Assembly: GCA_900759665.1 (NCBI GenBank)
Contig: CAAEWE010000006.1
Location: 1 to 64,000, forward strand
Reading direction: 5' to 3'
DNA length: 64,000 nt
Origin: Lachnospiraceae bacterium
GTDB taxonomy: Bacteria; Bacillota; Clostridia; Lachnospirales; Lachnospiraceae
Below the pieces are notes generated by a model. The model did not search any database. It had not been told where the DNA came from and saw only the letters and a list, made by a program, of their open reading frames with translations. This document shows positions 16,449 through 24,940 of the stretch, in pieces. The position numbers were made by a program, and so were the translations under genes. Position 1 is the first letter of the stretch; every line of letters starts with the position of its first letter.

Positions 16449-17295
16449 GGATCCAGTCCGTAAGATATGTATGAAACTCCATAATTGCCGGATTCTGGGA
16501 GGAAGCCTTCGGAATGGAGGCAATCACCTGACGGCTGCAGTCCGGATTATTGATAGAGAGCAGCTTTACCTGATCCGGGGATGGCTTTTTCCAGCAGTAC
16601 TGAGGCCAGAAACCTACACCGAGTCCGGCGGCGATCAGATCCCGTACGGTTTCTGGATTATCACTTTCATATATAATATTTGGCGTAAAATGAATGGACT
16701 GGCAGAATAAATCGCAGATGGCACGCAGAGGACGGTTACTTTCCAGACTCACATAGGACTCCTTGGCGGTTCGCTCCAACTTTATGGAGGAGAGAGAGGC
16801 CAGCTTGGAATCTGCCGGTACTGCCAGATAGAAATCTTCCTGAAACAGAAGGTGCTGTGATGGCAGAAGCTCTGTATCGCTGCGAACAGCAGAAACGATA
16901 TAGTCAGCGGTAGGATCATCCGGTTTCTGGGAAAGCTTAAATTTTATTTCCGGATGAACATTGCGGTAAGAAATGATACAGTTTGTAATGATCGCAGAAG
17001 CTGAACGGAGATTCATATGGATCACAGGTTGTTTCAGAGAAGCTTCTTTAATCTCCTCCGGAAGTCTGTCCAAAGAGGCCATGATAGGAAGAAGCTTGCT
17101 TTGGAGTAGTTTTCCGCTGCTGTTTAATGATATATGATGGTTTTCCCGGTCAAAAAGAGTCACATCCAACTCCTCCTCCAGATGACGGATGGCCTGGGAT
17201 ACGGCGGGCTGTGCCACATGCAGACTTTCGGCAGCCTTTGTGACGTGTTCAAACTGGGCAACGGCGAGAAAGTATCTTAATTGAAACAGTTCCAT
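16426..17295 (-). CDS. LysR-family transcriptional regulator
   Basis: A 289-residue regulator of standard length. The N-terminal winged helix is clear: MELFQLRYFLAVAQFEHVTKAAE followed by LHVAQPAVSQAIRHLE, the LysR recognition helix. Residues 90-285 form the periplasmic-binding-like effector domain. The start has ATG preceded by GGAAAA only, a modest site. It faces the atp operon and is divergent from nothing obvious; yprB lies upstream on the same strand, about 100 bases away. The effector and targets are unknown. The transcript ends in a hairpin formed partly by its own last codons. Confidence 0.92.
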   Translation of the reverse strand: MELFQLRYFLAVAQFEHVTKAAESLHVAQPAVSQAIRHLEEELDVTLFDRENHHISLNSSGKLLQSKLLPIMASLDRLPEEIKEASLKQPVIHMNLRSASAIITNCIISYRNVHPEIKFKLSQKPDDPTADYIVSAVRSDTELLPSQHLLFQEDFYLAVPADSKLASLSSIKLERTAKESYVSLESNRPLRAICDLFCQSIHFTPNIIYESDNPETVRDLIAAGLGVGFWPQYCWKKPSPDQVKLLSINNPDCSRQVIASIPKASSQNPAIMEFHTYLTDWIQKNLLSE

Positions 17296-17343
17296 AATTT
17301 TCCCCTTTTCCTTTGTTGTTTCGTCTTATATCAATAATTTCTT

Positions 17344-17372
17344 ATATTACAGCATTCCTTCGTGAAATTCAA
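17344..17372 (-). promoter_or_regulatory. Candidate promoter of the LysR gene
   Basis: On the minus strand TTGAAT (17372-17367), 17 bases, TAATAT (17349-17344), about 50 bases before the start codon. Confidence 0.5.
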
Positions 17373-17402
17373 GCCGGCATCTTAAAAATAACGAATAAAA
17401 AA

Positions 17403-18581
17403 CTAAAAATGACATATTTCATGAGAGACATAGCTGCTTAGGAACAGATTCATATCATCCGGATCATCCGGCAGCAGATAGAACGCAGGCTTTGTCTTGT
17501 GGGCAGCATAAAAACAGCTTTCTTTCATGGCCGGTTCTTTGACAGAAAGGGAAGGAAGAAATATCCCCTCTTTTTTGGTGAAGCAGTTGGCGGCAGTGGC
17601 TTTCCGGCGGCAGGAAGCATCCACAAACTGGGCGACACTTTTGTGAATGGCAGTATCCTCCTGAGGCAGGTAGTAGTAATCCTTATGATCCGGAAAGAAG
17701 TATTTCAGGGTTCCGTGATACAGGGGAAGGGACAGGGTGGCAGCGGTTTTGTCCAGTGTAAGGCGGGCATTTTTAAGCTGTAAACTTGTTTTGTCTGTCT
17801 CGGGGAAGGCGTGTTCCAGAGTAACTTTCCGGGGAAGCTGCACCGGCAGTTCTACGGTCAGTTGTTCTGAAGCGAGACTGCTGATGGTGACTGTTTTTGG
17901 TTCCAAAGGGGCGAAAAAATCCTGATATGACAGCATACGGCATATGTGGATCATGCCGGCAATATCATCATGATTGTGGAGCAGGAGCAGCTTTTCCAGC
18001 TCGGCTCCTTTTTCCTTGTGAAGGATTTTTTGCTGCATATATTCCGAATAGACCTTGATCAACTGACCGCCGTTATAGATATCCTCCCGGTTTAATCCTA
18101 ACCAGTGTTCCAGATAGGTTTGGTTTGCTTTTGCAAGTCCCAGTCTTTTTTTGAGGGGGCGGATCTCCTTCAGCAGATCAATATTAGCCGGGATCGGATC
18201 GCACGTCTGGCTGGAGATGATGTTTTCCAGCATGGCAGAGACCTTTGGGGACGGGGTGATTCCGTGTTTTTCACATTTGGCAGTCACAAATGGAATATCG
18301 AAGGTGCATCCGTTGAAATGATACAGGTAAGTAAAGTTTTCCAGATAAGATAAAAAGGCTTCTACAATTTTTGGCTCACTCTGGTAGTCATCCGCAAACC
18401 ATTGTGTCAGTGCCAAACTGCCGGCGGCACGGTCATAATGCATGGCTCCGATCAGATAGATGGAAGCGGTTTTTGCAGAAAGGCCTGTTGTTTCAATATC
18501 AAAAAATGTGATCTGATCCATAGGCTGGTGGAAAGCGTACCGGTCTGGAGGATCCGGTAAAGTGTAATGTATTGTTTTCAT
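17403..18581 (-). CDS. YprB-like 3'-5' exonuclease-fold (RNase H-like) protein
   Basis: A 392-residue protein. The N-terminal 210 residues have the DEDD exonuclease layout: Exo I FFDIETTGL (Asp28, Glu30), a YLYHFNGCTFDIPFV segment matching Exo II, and LLLLHNHDDIAGMIHI with the last acidic residue. This is the pattern of YprB, a poorly characterised ribonuclease H-like family of Firmicutes. Residues 230-392 have no domain I recognise. GGGAG lies eight bases before the ATG. It is divergent from cls with a short shared control region. Nuclease activity is inferred; substrate unknown. Confidence 0.82.
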   Translation of the reverse strand: MKTIHYTLPDPPDRYAFHQPMDQITFFDIETTGLSAKTASIYLIGAMHYDRAAGSLALTQWFADDYQSEPKIVEAFLSYLENFTYLYHFNGCTFDIPFVTAKCEKHGITPSPKVSAMLENIISSQTCDPIPANIDLLKEIRPLKKRLGLAKANQTYLEHWLGLNREDIYNGGQLIKVYSEYMQQKILHKEKGAELEKLLLLHNHDDIAGMIHICRMLSYQDFFAPLEPKTVTISSLASEQLTVELPVQLPRKVTLEHAFPETDKTSLQLKNARLTLDKTAATLSLPLYHGTLKYFFPDHKDYYYLPQEDTAIHKSVAQFVDASCRRKATAANCFTKKEGIFLPSLSVKEPAMKESCFYAAHKTKPAFYLLPDDPDDMNLFLSSYVSHEICHF

Positions 18582-18603
18582 GTAGCAGTCTCCCGGTTGG
18601 TGT

Positions 18604-18632
18604 TTGTATTTTATGTTAGGATATCATATAAT
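18604..18632 (+). promoter_or_regulatory. Candidate sigma-A promoter of cls
   Basis: TTGTAT (18604-18609), 17 bases, TATAAT (18627-18632); the start is about 35 bases before the cls ATG. Confidence 0.65.
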
Positions 18633-18674
18633 AGAGGAAATGTGAATTTTGGTTTGGAAATGGAGTGAGGTCAG

Positions 18675-20345
18675 ATGGAGATCGGAGAAAAGAAAATATT
18701 CGATAAAGACGCCGCATATGAGAGATGGGATCAGAAGAATCAGCGCAGAGGAAATGATAAATATTTTCATGAGGAAGAGAGAGAAGAAAGTTATCTCCGG
18801 GAATTAAAGGGAAGGATACAGAATAATACCAGTGGTTTTTTGAGGGTGATCATGACCGCTCTGATCGTTCTGGCACAGGTCTGTATTGTTATGATTTTTT
18901 CACTGCAGATCATTAAAAATGGAACAATCTGGTATTATCTGATCCAGGTTTTTTCGATGGCTGCGATCGTGGCACTCATTAACCGGAATCAGAGTCCTTC
19001 TTACCGGATTGCCTGGATCACGATCATTACGATGCTTCCGATCACCGGATATCTTCTGTATTTTTTGTGGGGCCGGTCCAGCAAACGGAAAAAGGAGCTG
19101 GATACGCATATTATGCGGCAGATCAGCTATGGCAATAAGTTTCTGGTGCAGGATGATGATCTGTGGGTGGACTATGCGGAGGATAATCCTGTCTCCGGCA
19201 GGATGGTCAAGTTTATGCTTTCTGAGAATTTTCTGCTGACCCAGGGAAATCAGGTGGAGTATTTTCCCATGGGAGAGGATGCTTTTGAATCAATCTTCCG
19301 GGAACTGGAGAAAGCGGAGAAGTTCGTGCTGATCGACTTCTTTATTGTGGCTGAGGGGGCTTTGTGGGATAAAATGCACGAAATCCTCAAGCGTAAGATC
19401 GAAGAGGGGGTTGATGTTAAGTTCCTGTACGATGATTTTGGAGCGGCGATCCGCACCCGCAAATATTTTAAACAGATTCTGGAGCATGAGGGCTTTGAAG
19501 TACGGGTATTCAATCCGATTATGAAATATACCAGCCAGCTTTATATGAATTTCCGTTCCCATCAGAAGATCATGGTCATTGATGGAAAGGTTGGTTATAC
19601 CGGTGGGTTTAATCTTGCGGACGAGTATGCCAATCTGGTGGAACGCTTTGGTGTCTGGAAGGATACCGGGATCAAGGTACAGGGGGAGGCGGTATGGGGA
19701 CTGACGGTCGTCTTCCTGCAGATGTGGGAGGCAAGCGGCCAGGATAAGGAGCACGTGGATTATCTCAAATATAAGGTGATGGCTGAGGAAACAGGAGATA
19801 CCTGGTGTCAGGTCATTTCGGATGGTCCTGCCAACAATCCGAAAAATCCCATTGAAAGTATTTATAATCAGATGATCATGTATTCGGATCAGTATCTTTA
19901 TATTACAACGCCGTATCTGATCATCGAGGATTATATGCAGCAGTCTCTGATCGAGGCGGTACGCCGTGGAGTGGATGTGCGTATTGTGACACCGAATATT
20001 CCGGATAAGAAGTATGCCAAAATGTTGACAAACTATAATTACGGAAGTCTGCTGAAGGGCGGTGTACGGATTTATGAGTACACGCCGGGATTTATCCATG
20101 CCAAGCAGATCCTGACAGAGGATGCGGCAATCGTGGGAACTATCAATATGGATTACCGGAGCTTTTATCTTCATTATGAAAATGGTGTGTGGATGTCCGG
20201 GGAGAAGATCCAGAATGATATTCATAAGGATTTTGAAAAAATGTTTGAGGAGAGCAGAGAAATCAAATATGAGGAGTGGTTAAACCGTCCGATGAGCTGG
20301 AAGATTCTTCAGCCGCTACTCAATCTGTTTGCCACACTTTTCTAA
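18675..20345 (+). CDS. cls: Cardiolipin synthase (phospholipase D family)
   Basis: A 556-residue membrane enzyme that joins two phosphatidylglycerols into cardiolipin and glycerol. A charged N-terminal segment of about 55 residues is followed by membrane helices (57-80, 88-103, 112-133) and two HKD phospholipase D motifs: His296-x-Lys298-x4-Asp303 (HQKIMVID) and a second HAKQILTED near residue 475. GAGGTCAG precedes the ATG. The N-terminal extension is longer than in many Cls proteins. Confidence 0.93.
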   Translation: MEIGEKKIFDKDAAYERWDQKNQRRGNDKYFHEEEREESYLRELKGRIQNNTSGFLRVIMTALIVLAQVCIVMIFSLQIIKNGTIWYYLIQVFSMAAIVALINRNQSPSYRIAWITIITMLPITGYLLYFLWGRSSKRKKELDTHIMRQISYGNKFLVQDDDLWVDYAEDNPVSGRMVKFMLSENFLLTQGNQVEYFPMGEDAFESIFRELEKAEKFVLIDFFIVAEGALWDKMHEILKRKIEEGVDVKFLYDDFGAAIRTRKYFKQILEHEGFEVRVFNPIMKYTSQLYMNFRSHQKIMVIDGKVGYTGGFNLADEYANLVERFGVWKDTGIKVQGEAVWGLTVVFLQMWEASGQDKEHVDYLKYKVMAEETGDTWCQVISDGPANNPKNPIESIYNQMIMYSDQYLYITTPYLIIEDYMQQSLIEAVRRGVDVRIVTPNIPDKKYAKMLTNYNYGSLLKGGVRIYEYTPGFIHAKQILTEDAAIVGTINMDYRSFYLHYENGVWMSGEKIQNDIHKDFEKMFEESREIKYEEWLNRPMSWKILQPLLNLFATLF

Positions 20346-20369
20346 TGAAGAAATGAGGATGATATTATC

Positions 20370-20663
20370 ATGTATACCAATGTATGTAAACACTGTCATA
20401 AAGTGTTTCATTCCAAGATCAGAACATGGTGCTGTAAGGAGTGCCGGAGCAAGGATGATGACCAGTTGGATGATATTGTGCGATATCTCCGGGAATATCC
20501 CAACAGTAACGCACTACAGATTTCGGAGGAACTGGGGATCCATCCTTATGTGATCCTGAAATATATGGAAGAGGGATGGCTGGGAAGATCTACCGGTCAT
20601 TTCAGCAGGTTGCCGGACTGGGATGCCGGAATGCCTGTGGGTGGAGATGAAATAAAGGACTGA
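20370..20663 (+). CDS. Zinc-ribbon plus helix-turn-helix protein (YvyF-like)
   Basis: A 97-residue protein. Residues 6-24 hold Cys pairs (CKHC and CCKEC) that would bind zinc, followed by IVRYLREYPNSNALQISEEL and VILKYMEEGWL, a helix-turn-helix-like region. This resembles the YvyF/TIGR03826 family, which in Bacillus is encoded in the flgM-flgK operon. Here it lies between cls and ruvA, away from the flagellar genes in the window. GAGGATG precedes the ATG. It follows cls after 24 bases and is probably co-transcribed. Function is unknown. Confidence 0.7.
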   Translation: MYTNVCKHCHKVFHSKIRTWCCKECRSKDDDQLDDIVRYLREYPNSNALQISEELGIHPYVILKYMEEGWLGRSTGHFSRLPDWDAGMPVGGDEIKD

Positions 20664-20739
20664 TTGTTTAATAAATGATTGTGCCACGTTTTTGCTTGCG
20701 GGCAAAGGCTGCTTGTTTTTGTGGCGGAATGGAGAAAAT

Positions 20740-21357
20740 ATGATTCGATATATTAAAGGAACACTGGAAATGATCGAGGAGGATGCGGTGATCCTGGATA
20801 ATCAGGGGATAGGCTACCGGATCCTTGTGTCACCGGCAATGATGGACAGGCTTCCGGTAATGGGCGGCGAAATGAAGCTTTATACATATCTGAATGTCAG
20901 AGAAGATGCCATGCAGCTTTTTGGCTTTGGCAGTGTGGACGATCTGGAGATCTTCCAGATGCTGATCACGGTCAGCGGCATTGGTCCGAAGGCGGGGCTA
21001 AGTATTCTGGGAACACTGTCGGCGGATGATATCCGGTTTGCCGTTCTTGCAGACGATGCGGCAGCAATTGCCAAGGCACCGGGTGTGGGAGCCAAGACCG
21101 CCAAAAAGGTGATCGTAGAGCTTAAGGACAAGATTGCGGCAAAGGAGACGGTGGATGCGGTGCTGGAAAAGGCAGCGGGAAAAGGTGCGGTAAAGGAAGA
21201 AAGTTCCGGTGTATCCAAGGCTTCCGCCGAGGCGGTGGAGGCGCTGGCGGCACTGGGATACTCTGCGGCTGAGGCTTTGAAGGCAGTGAAGCAGATCGAA
21301 AATGCGGGAGAGCTTACGACGGAAGAGCTGTTAAAACAGGCGTTGAAGCTTCTTTAA
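20740..21357 (+). CDS. ruvA: Holliday junction branch migration protein RuvA
   Basis: A 205-residue protein that binds four-way DNA junctions and loads RuvB. It has the N-terminal OB fold (MIRYIKGTLEMIEEDAVIL), tandem helix-hairpin-helix motifs (VSGIGPKAGLSIL and APGVGAKTAKKVIVELKDK), a flexible linker (about 143-158), and the C-terminal RuvB-binding three-helix domain (ALAALGYSAAEALKAVKQI). The start at 20740 has TGGAG five bases ahead; an upstream in-frame ATG (20692) adds residues foreign to the family. Confidence 0.96.
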   Translation: MIRYIKGTLEMIEEDAVILDNQGIGYRILVSPAMMDRLPVMGGEMKLYTYLNVREDAMQLFGFGSVDDLEIFQMLITVSGIGPKAGLSILGTLSADDIRFAVLADDAAAIAKAPGVGAKTAKKVIVELKDKIAAKETVDAVLEKAAGKGAVKEESSGVSKASAEAVEALAALGYSAAEALKAVKQIENAGELTTEELLKQALKLL

Positions 21358-21412
21358 AGTGTGAAAAGTGCCGTTATGACAAGAGAAAAAATCAAGGAGA
21401 GATAGACGGGAT

Positions 21413-22414
21413 ATGGCAAAAAGGACGATCAGTACAGAGTTTACGGAGGAGGATGCAAGGCTGGAGCCGACTTTACGGCCACAGCATTTGTCGGATTATA
21501 TCGGGCAGCAGAAGATCAAGGATAATCTGTCGGTATATATCCAGGCGGCGAAGCAGAGAGGGGATGCACTGGATCATGTGCTTTTATATGGACCGCCGGG
21601 TCTTGGTAAAACGACGCTTGCCGGGATCATTGCAAACGAAATGGGCGTGAATATGAAGATTACGGCTGGACCGGCGATTGAAAAGCCGGGGGAGATGGCG
21701 GCGATCCTGACAAAGCTGCAGGATGGGGATGTATTGTTTGTGGATGAGATCCATCGCCTGAACCGTCAGGTGGAGGAGGTGCTTTATCCGGCGATGGAGG
21801 ATTATGTGATCGATATTGTGATCGGGAAAGGTCCTTCGGCACGGTCGGTCAGACTGGATCTGCCAAAGTTTACCCTGATCGGAGCCACCACCCGTGCCGG
21901 TATGCTGTCGGCACCTCTCCGGGACCGCTTTGGCGTGGTGAACCGGATGGAGTTTTACACACCGGAGGAGCTGGCAGATATTGTGGAGCATTCTGCCGGA
22001 ATCCTGGATGTGGAGATTGACGAGGAGGGTGCCATGGAGCTGGCACGCCGATCCAGAGGAACGCCCCGCCTTGCCAACCGTCTGCTGAAACGTGTCCGGG
22101 ACTTTGCCCAGATCAAATATGATGGCAGGATTGACAAGAAAGTAACGGACTTTGCACTGGATCTTCTGGAAGTAGACAAATTGGGACTGGATAACACAGA
22201 CCGCCAGATCATCGAAACCATGATCCACCATTTTGGTGGAGGCCCGGTGGGACTGGAAACCCTTGCGGTTTCCATTGGAGAAGATGCCGGAACACTGGAG
22301 GATGTGTATGAGCCGTATCTGGTACAGAACGGTCTGATCCTGCGAACCCCGAGAGGACGGATGGCATCCGATCTGGCATACCGCCACTTCGGGATCGAGA
22401 AGCCGGAAGATTAA
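21413..22414 (+). CDS. ruvB: Holliday junction ATPase RuvB
   Basis: A 333-residue AAA+ motor that drives branch migration with RuvA. Walker [10 protein letters not shown] contains Lys66, Walker B LFVDEIHR contains Asp111/Glu112, the sensor region is [10 protein letters not shown], and the C-terminal winged helix ([21 protein letters not shown]) is typical. It follows ruvA after 55 bases in the usual ruvAB order. Confidence 0.97.
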   Translation: MAKRTISTEFTEEDARLEPTLRPQHLSDYIGQQKIKDNLSVYIQAAKQRGDALDHVLLYGPPGLGKTTLAGIIANEMGVNMKITAGPAIEKPGEMAAILTKLQDGDVLFVDEIHRLNRQVEEVLYPAMEDYVIDIVIGKGPSARSVRLDLPKFTLIGATTRAGMLSAPLRDRFGVVNRMEFYTPEELADIVEHSAGILDVEIDEEGAMELARRSRGTPRLANRLLKRVRDFAQIKYDGRIDKKVTDFALDLLEVDKLGLDNTDRQIIETMIHHFGGGPVGLETLAVSIGEDAGTLEDVYEPYLVQNGLILRTPRGRMASDLAYRHFGIEKPED

Positions 22415-22454
22415 ATAACAGAACAATACTACATAAAAATAATTGAATGAAAAG

Positions 22455-22504
22455 AAACTGTGTCTCTTTACAAGGAAATATTGTAGAGGAGACGCAGTTT
22501 TTAT
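22455..22504 (+). terminator. Terminator of ruvAB
   Basis: AACTG-GTCTC-TTTACA pairs with TGTAGAGGAGACGCAGTT with two mismatches, followed by a T run. Confidence 0.8.
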
Positions 22505-22690
22505 TTTGTTCAAATTATCCCATAGTTCAAAATCTATCTACTCTGCTATCACAGTAATTGATGAACGAACCACTGTGTACCTGAGCCCGCTCATAAGGCT
22601 TATTCCACAAAAGTGGGGCGTATTCCCAAAGATATGTCGTAAATTGTGACATAAGTGTGACAAAAATTTTAATAAATTGTGGGAAAAGGG
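22505..22690. other. Spacer upstream of the mraZ promoter
   Basis: No gene is seen. Two GTGACA words (near 22656 and 22667) and several TGGG words lie here; they may be part of an extended control region, but I cannot assign a factor. Confidence 0.3.
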
Positions 22691-22719
22691 TTGATAAATT
22701 CCCAAAAAGCGGTTAAAAT
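22691..22719 (+). promoter_or_regulatory. Sigma-A promoter of the division/cell-wall cluster
   Basis: TTGATA (22691-22696), 17 bases, TAAAAT (22714-22719); the start is near 22726, right at the MraZ operator. Confidence 0.7.
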
Positions 22720-22726
22720 AAATTTG

Positions 22727-22753
22727 AAAGTGGTGAGAAGTGGGGGAAAGTGT
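22727..22753 (+). promoter_or_regulatory. mraZ: MraZ operator (three repeats, 10-bp period)
   Basis: AAGTG occurs at 22728, 22738 and 22748, exactly one helical turn apart, with GG following in the first two. MraZ proteins bind such phased GTGG-type repeats upstream of their own gene. The repeats lie just after the -10 box, so binding would block transcription of the cluster. Confidence 0.75.
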
Positions 22754-22790
22754 CAGAACAAACCCAAAATGTGGAGAGGTGGTGATAGCT

Positions 22791-23216
22791 ATGTTCATGG
22801 GTCAGTATGAGCATTCGATCGACGCAAAGGGCAGAGCTATCGTACCGGCAAAGTACCGTGAGGAACTGGGCGACGTGTTTTATGTCACCTGGGGTGTGGA
22901 CGGATGCCTGTATCTATATCCACAGAGTGACTGGGAGGAACTGGCACGGAAACTGCAGAGTCTGCCATCCAATCAGCAGAGCCGTCTGATCCAGAGACAG
23001 TTAATGGCATCAGCGTCTGAGCTGACCTTGGACAAGCAGGGCAGGATCCTGATTCCCGCAAAGCTTCGAAAAAGTGCCAGACTGGAAAAGGATCTTGTCT
23101 TTGTTGGAATGATCAACCGTGTGGAGATCTGGGACAAGGAGACCTTTGAAGCACAGACAATGGGAAATGAGATGTCTATGGAAGAGGCAATGGATGCCCT
23201 TGGCATTTCACTGTAA
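22791..23216 (+). CDS. mraZ: Transcriptional regulator MraZ
   Basis: A 141-residue DNA-binding protein with two AbrB/SpoVT-like half-domains, each with the DAKGR/LDKQGR-type motif (HSIDAKGRAIVPAKYR and LTLDKQGRILIPAKLR). It forms a ring that binds the phased repeats upstream and tunes the division cluster. The start at 22791 has AGGTGG eight bases ahead and gives the usual MFMGQYEHSID N-terminus. First gene of the cluster; rsmH follows after 45 bases. Confidence 0.95.
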   Translation: MFMGQYEHSIDAKGRAIVPAKYREELGDVFYVTWGVDGCLYLYPQSDWEELARKLQSLPSNQQSRLIQRQLMASASELTLDKQGRILIPAKLRKSARLEKDLVFVGMINRVEIWDKETFEAQTMGNEMSMEEAMDALGISL

Positions 23217-23261
23217 AACCGGAAGGAGTAAAGGTTTCACCGCCGGAAGGAGACAGACGAT

Positions 23262-24197
23262 ATGGAATTTGCTCACAAGTCAGTGCTGTTACAGGAAGTC
23301 ATTGATTCTTTGAATGTGCAGCCGGATGGAATTTATGTGGATGGCACCCTGGGAGGAGCCGGACATGCCTATGAGGTATGCTGCAGACTGGGGACGGGTG
23401 GCCGGATGATCGGGATCGATCAGGATGAGGATGCCATTGCGGCAGCGACAAAGAGACTGGCTGATTTTAAGGATCAGGTTACCATTGTCCGGAGTAATTA
23501 TGAGGCAATGAAGGATGTTCTTCATGATCTTGGCATTGAAAAGGTCAATGGTATTACGCTGGATCTGGGAGTATCCTCCTATCAGCTGGATGCAGCCGAG
23601 AGAGGTTTTTCCTATCGGGAAGATGCCCCCCTTGATATGCGGATGGATAACCGCCAGGAGGTAACGGCAGCCACTGTTGTAAATGAGTACACAGAAAGCG
23701 AATTATTTCAGGTGATCCGCAAGTATGGGGAAGATAAATTTGCAAAAAATATTGCCAAGCATATTGTGCAGGAGCGTCAGAAGGAACCGGTGCTGACCAC
23801 CGGCAGACTGGCGGAGATCGTCGATCAGTCGATTCCCATGAAGTTTAAGAAACAGGGCGGCCATCCTGCCAAAAGAACATTTCAGGCGATTCGCATCGAG
23901 GTGAACCGGGAATTGACGGTACTGGAGGATCACATCAGTGAGATGATCGATCTGCTGGCACCGGGAGGACGTTTCTGTATTATTACGTTCCATTCGTTGG
24001 AGGATCGCATCGTAAAAAATGCATTTCGGACCGCACAGGATCCATGTACCTGTCCGCCGGATTTTCCGGTATGCGTCTGTGGCAAAAAGTCCAAGGGAAA
24101 AGTGCTTACGAGAAAACCTGTTCTTCCATCAGAAAGGGAACTGGAGGAAAACTCCCGTTCCAAAAGTGCGAAGCTCAGGGTATTTGAACATATATAG
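23262..24197 (+). CDS. rsmH: 16S rRNA (cytosine-1402-N4) methyltransferase RsmH
   Basis: A 311-residue SAM-dependent methyltransferase. [13 protein letters not shown] opens the protein, [12 protein letters not shown] is the SAM-binding motif, [11 protein letters not shown] and [12 protein letters not shown] are family signatures. It methylates C1402 of 16S rRNA near the P site. AAGGAG precedes the ATG. It follows mraZ as in nearly all bacteria. The spacer after it contains four hairpins. Confidence 0.96.
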   Translation: MEFAHKSVLLQEVIDSLNVQPDGIYVDGTLGGAGHAYEVCCRLGTGGRMIGIDQDEDAIAAATKRLADFKDQVTIVRSNYEAMKDVLHDLGIEKVNGITLDLGVSSYQLDAAERGFSYREDAPLDMRMDNRQEVTAATVVNEYTESELFQVIRKYGEDKFAKNIAKHIVQERQKEPVLTTGRLAEIVDQSIPMKFKKQGGHPAKRTFQAIRIEVNRELTVLEDHISEMIDLLAPGGRFCIITFHSLEDRIVKNAFRTAQDPCTCPPDFPVCVCGKKSKGKVLTRKPVLPSERELEENSRSKSAKLRVFEHI

Positions 24198-24311
24198 GCC
24201 GGATAGTCCGGCACGACAAATCCTTGCGGATTGGGGGATCCGCAGTTTGTTGAATAAGGTCGACGGTGCGGATTACGGGCACCGTCAGAATATGACACAG
24301 AGTGATCTGTG
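24198..24311 (+). repeat. Array of four short hairpins between rsmH and ftsL
   Basis: Stems at 24198-24212 (GCCGGA/TCCGGC, loop TAG), 24219-24232 (AATCC/GGATT), 24262-24286 (GACGGTGC/GCACCGTC, 8 bp) and 24296-24311 (CACAGA/TCTGTG with a GTGA tetraloop). None has a T run, so they are not plain terminators. The first begins directly at the rsmH stop codon. Confidence 0.6.
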
Positions 24312-24373
24312 ATGCGATATTCGCCATGCTATAGGGGCACGGCAGCAAAAGAAAACAGGGAGGCGTGGATCAA

Positions 24374-24910
24374 ATGGCAACATCACCAAATTATCGCGGT
24401 GCAAACCGCACCGTCAGCCGCAGAAACGGATATGACCGTCATGCGGGAAACCGACAGAGAAGAACGGAATATGTATACGATAATCTGGCACATCAGCTGG
24501 AAGAAGTACCGGAGAGAAGAACCCGTCCGGTCCGCCGGAAAAAACAGAAAGTATATCCGCAGCCAAAGCCTGTGGCAATGCCTACGCTTGAATTTTCTTC
24601 TTTTGTATTTCTGCTGGCTGCAGTTGCTGTTGTATTGACAGCGGGTTTTATGTATCTTCGTGTGCAGTCCGGAATCACGCAGATGAAAAATGAAGTGATC
24701 AGCCTGCAGTCCGAGATCGCAGAGACAAAGCAGGACAATGAAGATGCTTACCAGAAGGTTATGGATTCTGTTGATCTTTCTGAAGTATATGCGATTGCAA
24801 CAGGAGAGTTTGGCATGATTCAGGCTGTTGACAACCAGGTTTATAAATATGATAATAAAAAGAGTGACATGGTGAAGCAGTATGGTGATATTCCCGGATG
24901 CTCCAAATAA
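24374..24910 (+). CDS. ftsL: FtsL-like cell-division protein
   Basis: A 178-residue single-pass membrane protein. A basic, Arg-rich cytoplasmic part (residues 1-70) is followed by one membrane helix (about 75-97, SSFVFLLAAVAVVLTAGFMY) and an extracellular coiled coil (about 100-135). Position between rsmH and a PBP gene and this topology fit FtsL, which with FtsB/FtsQ activates septal wall synthesis. The sequence itself diverges strongly in this family, so the name rests on context. GGAGG lies ten bases before the ATG at 24374. The cytoplasmic tail is longer than in B. subtilis FtsL. Confidence 0.75.
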   Translation: MATSPNYRGANRTVSRRNGYDRHAGNRQRRTEYVYDNLAHQLEEVPERRTRPVRRKKQKVYPQPKPVAMPTLEFSSFVFLLAAVAVVLTAGFMYLRVQSGITQMKNEVISLQSEIAETKQDNEDAYQKVMDSVDLSEVYAIATGEFGMIQAVDNQVYKYDNKKSDMVKQYGDIPGCSK

Positions 24911-24940
24911 TGCTCCGGGTGGCAAGGACAGGGATTTGTG

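Noticed and set aside
19290..20225. 311-codon minus-strand frame opposite cls
   Set aside because: Antisense shadow of the cardiolipin synthase gene with no supporting signals.
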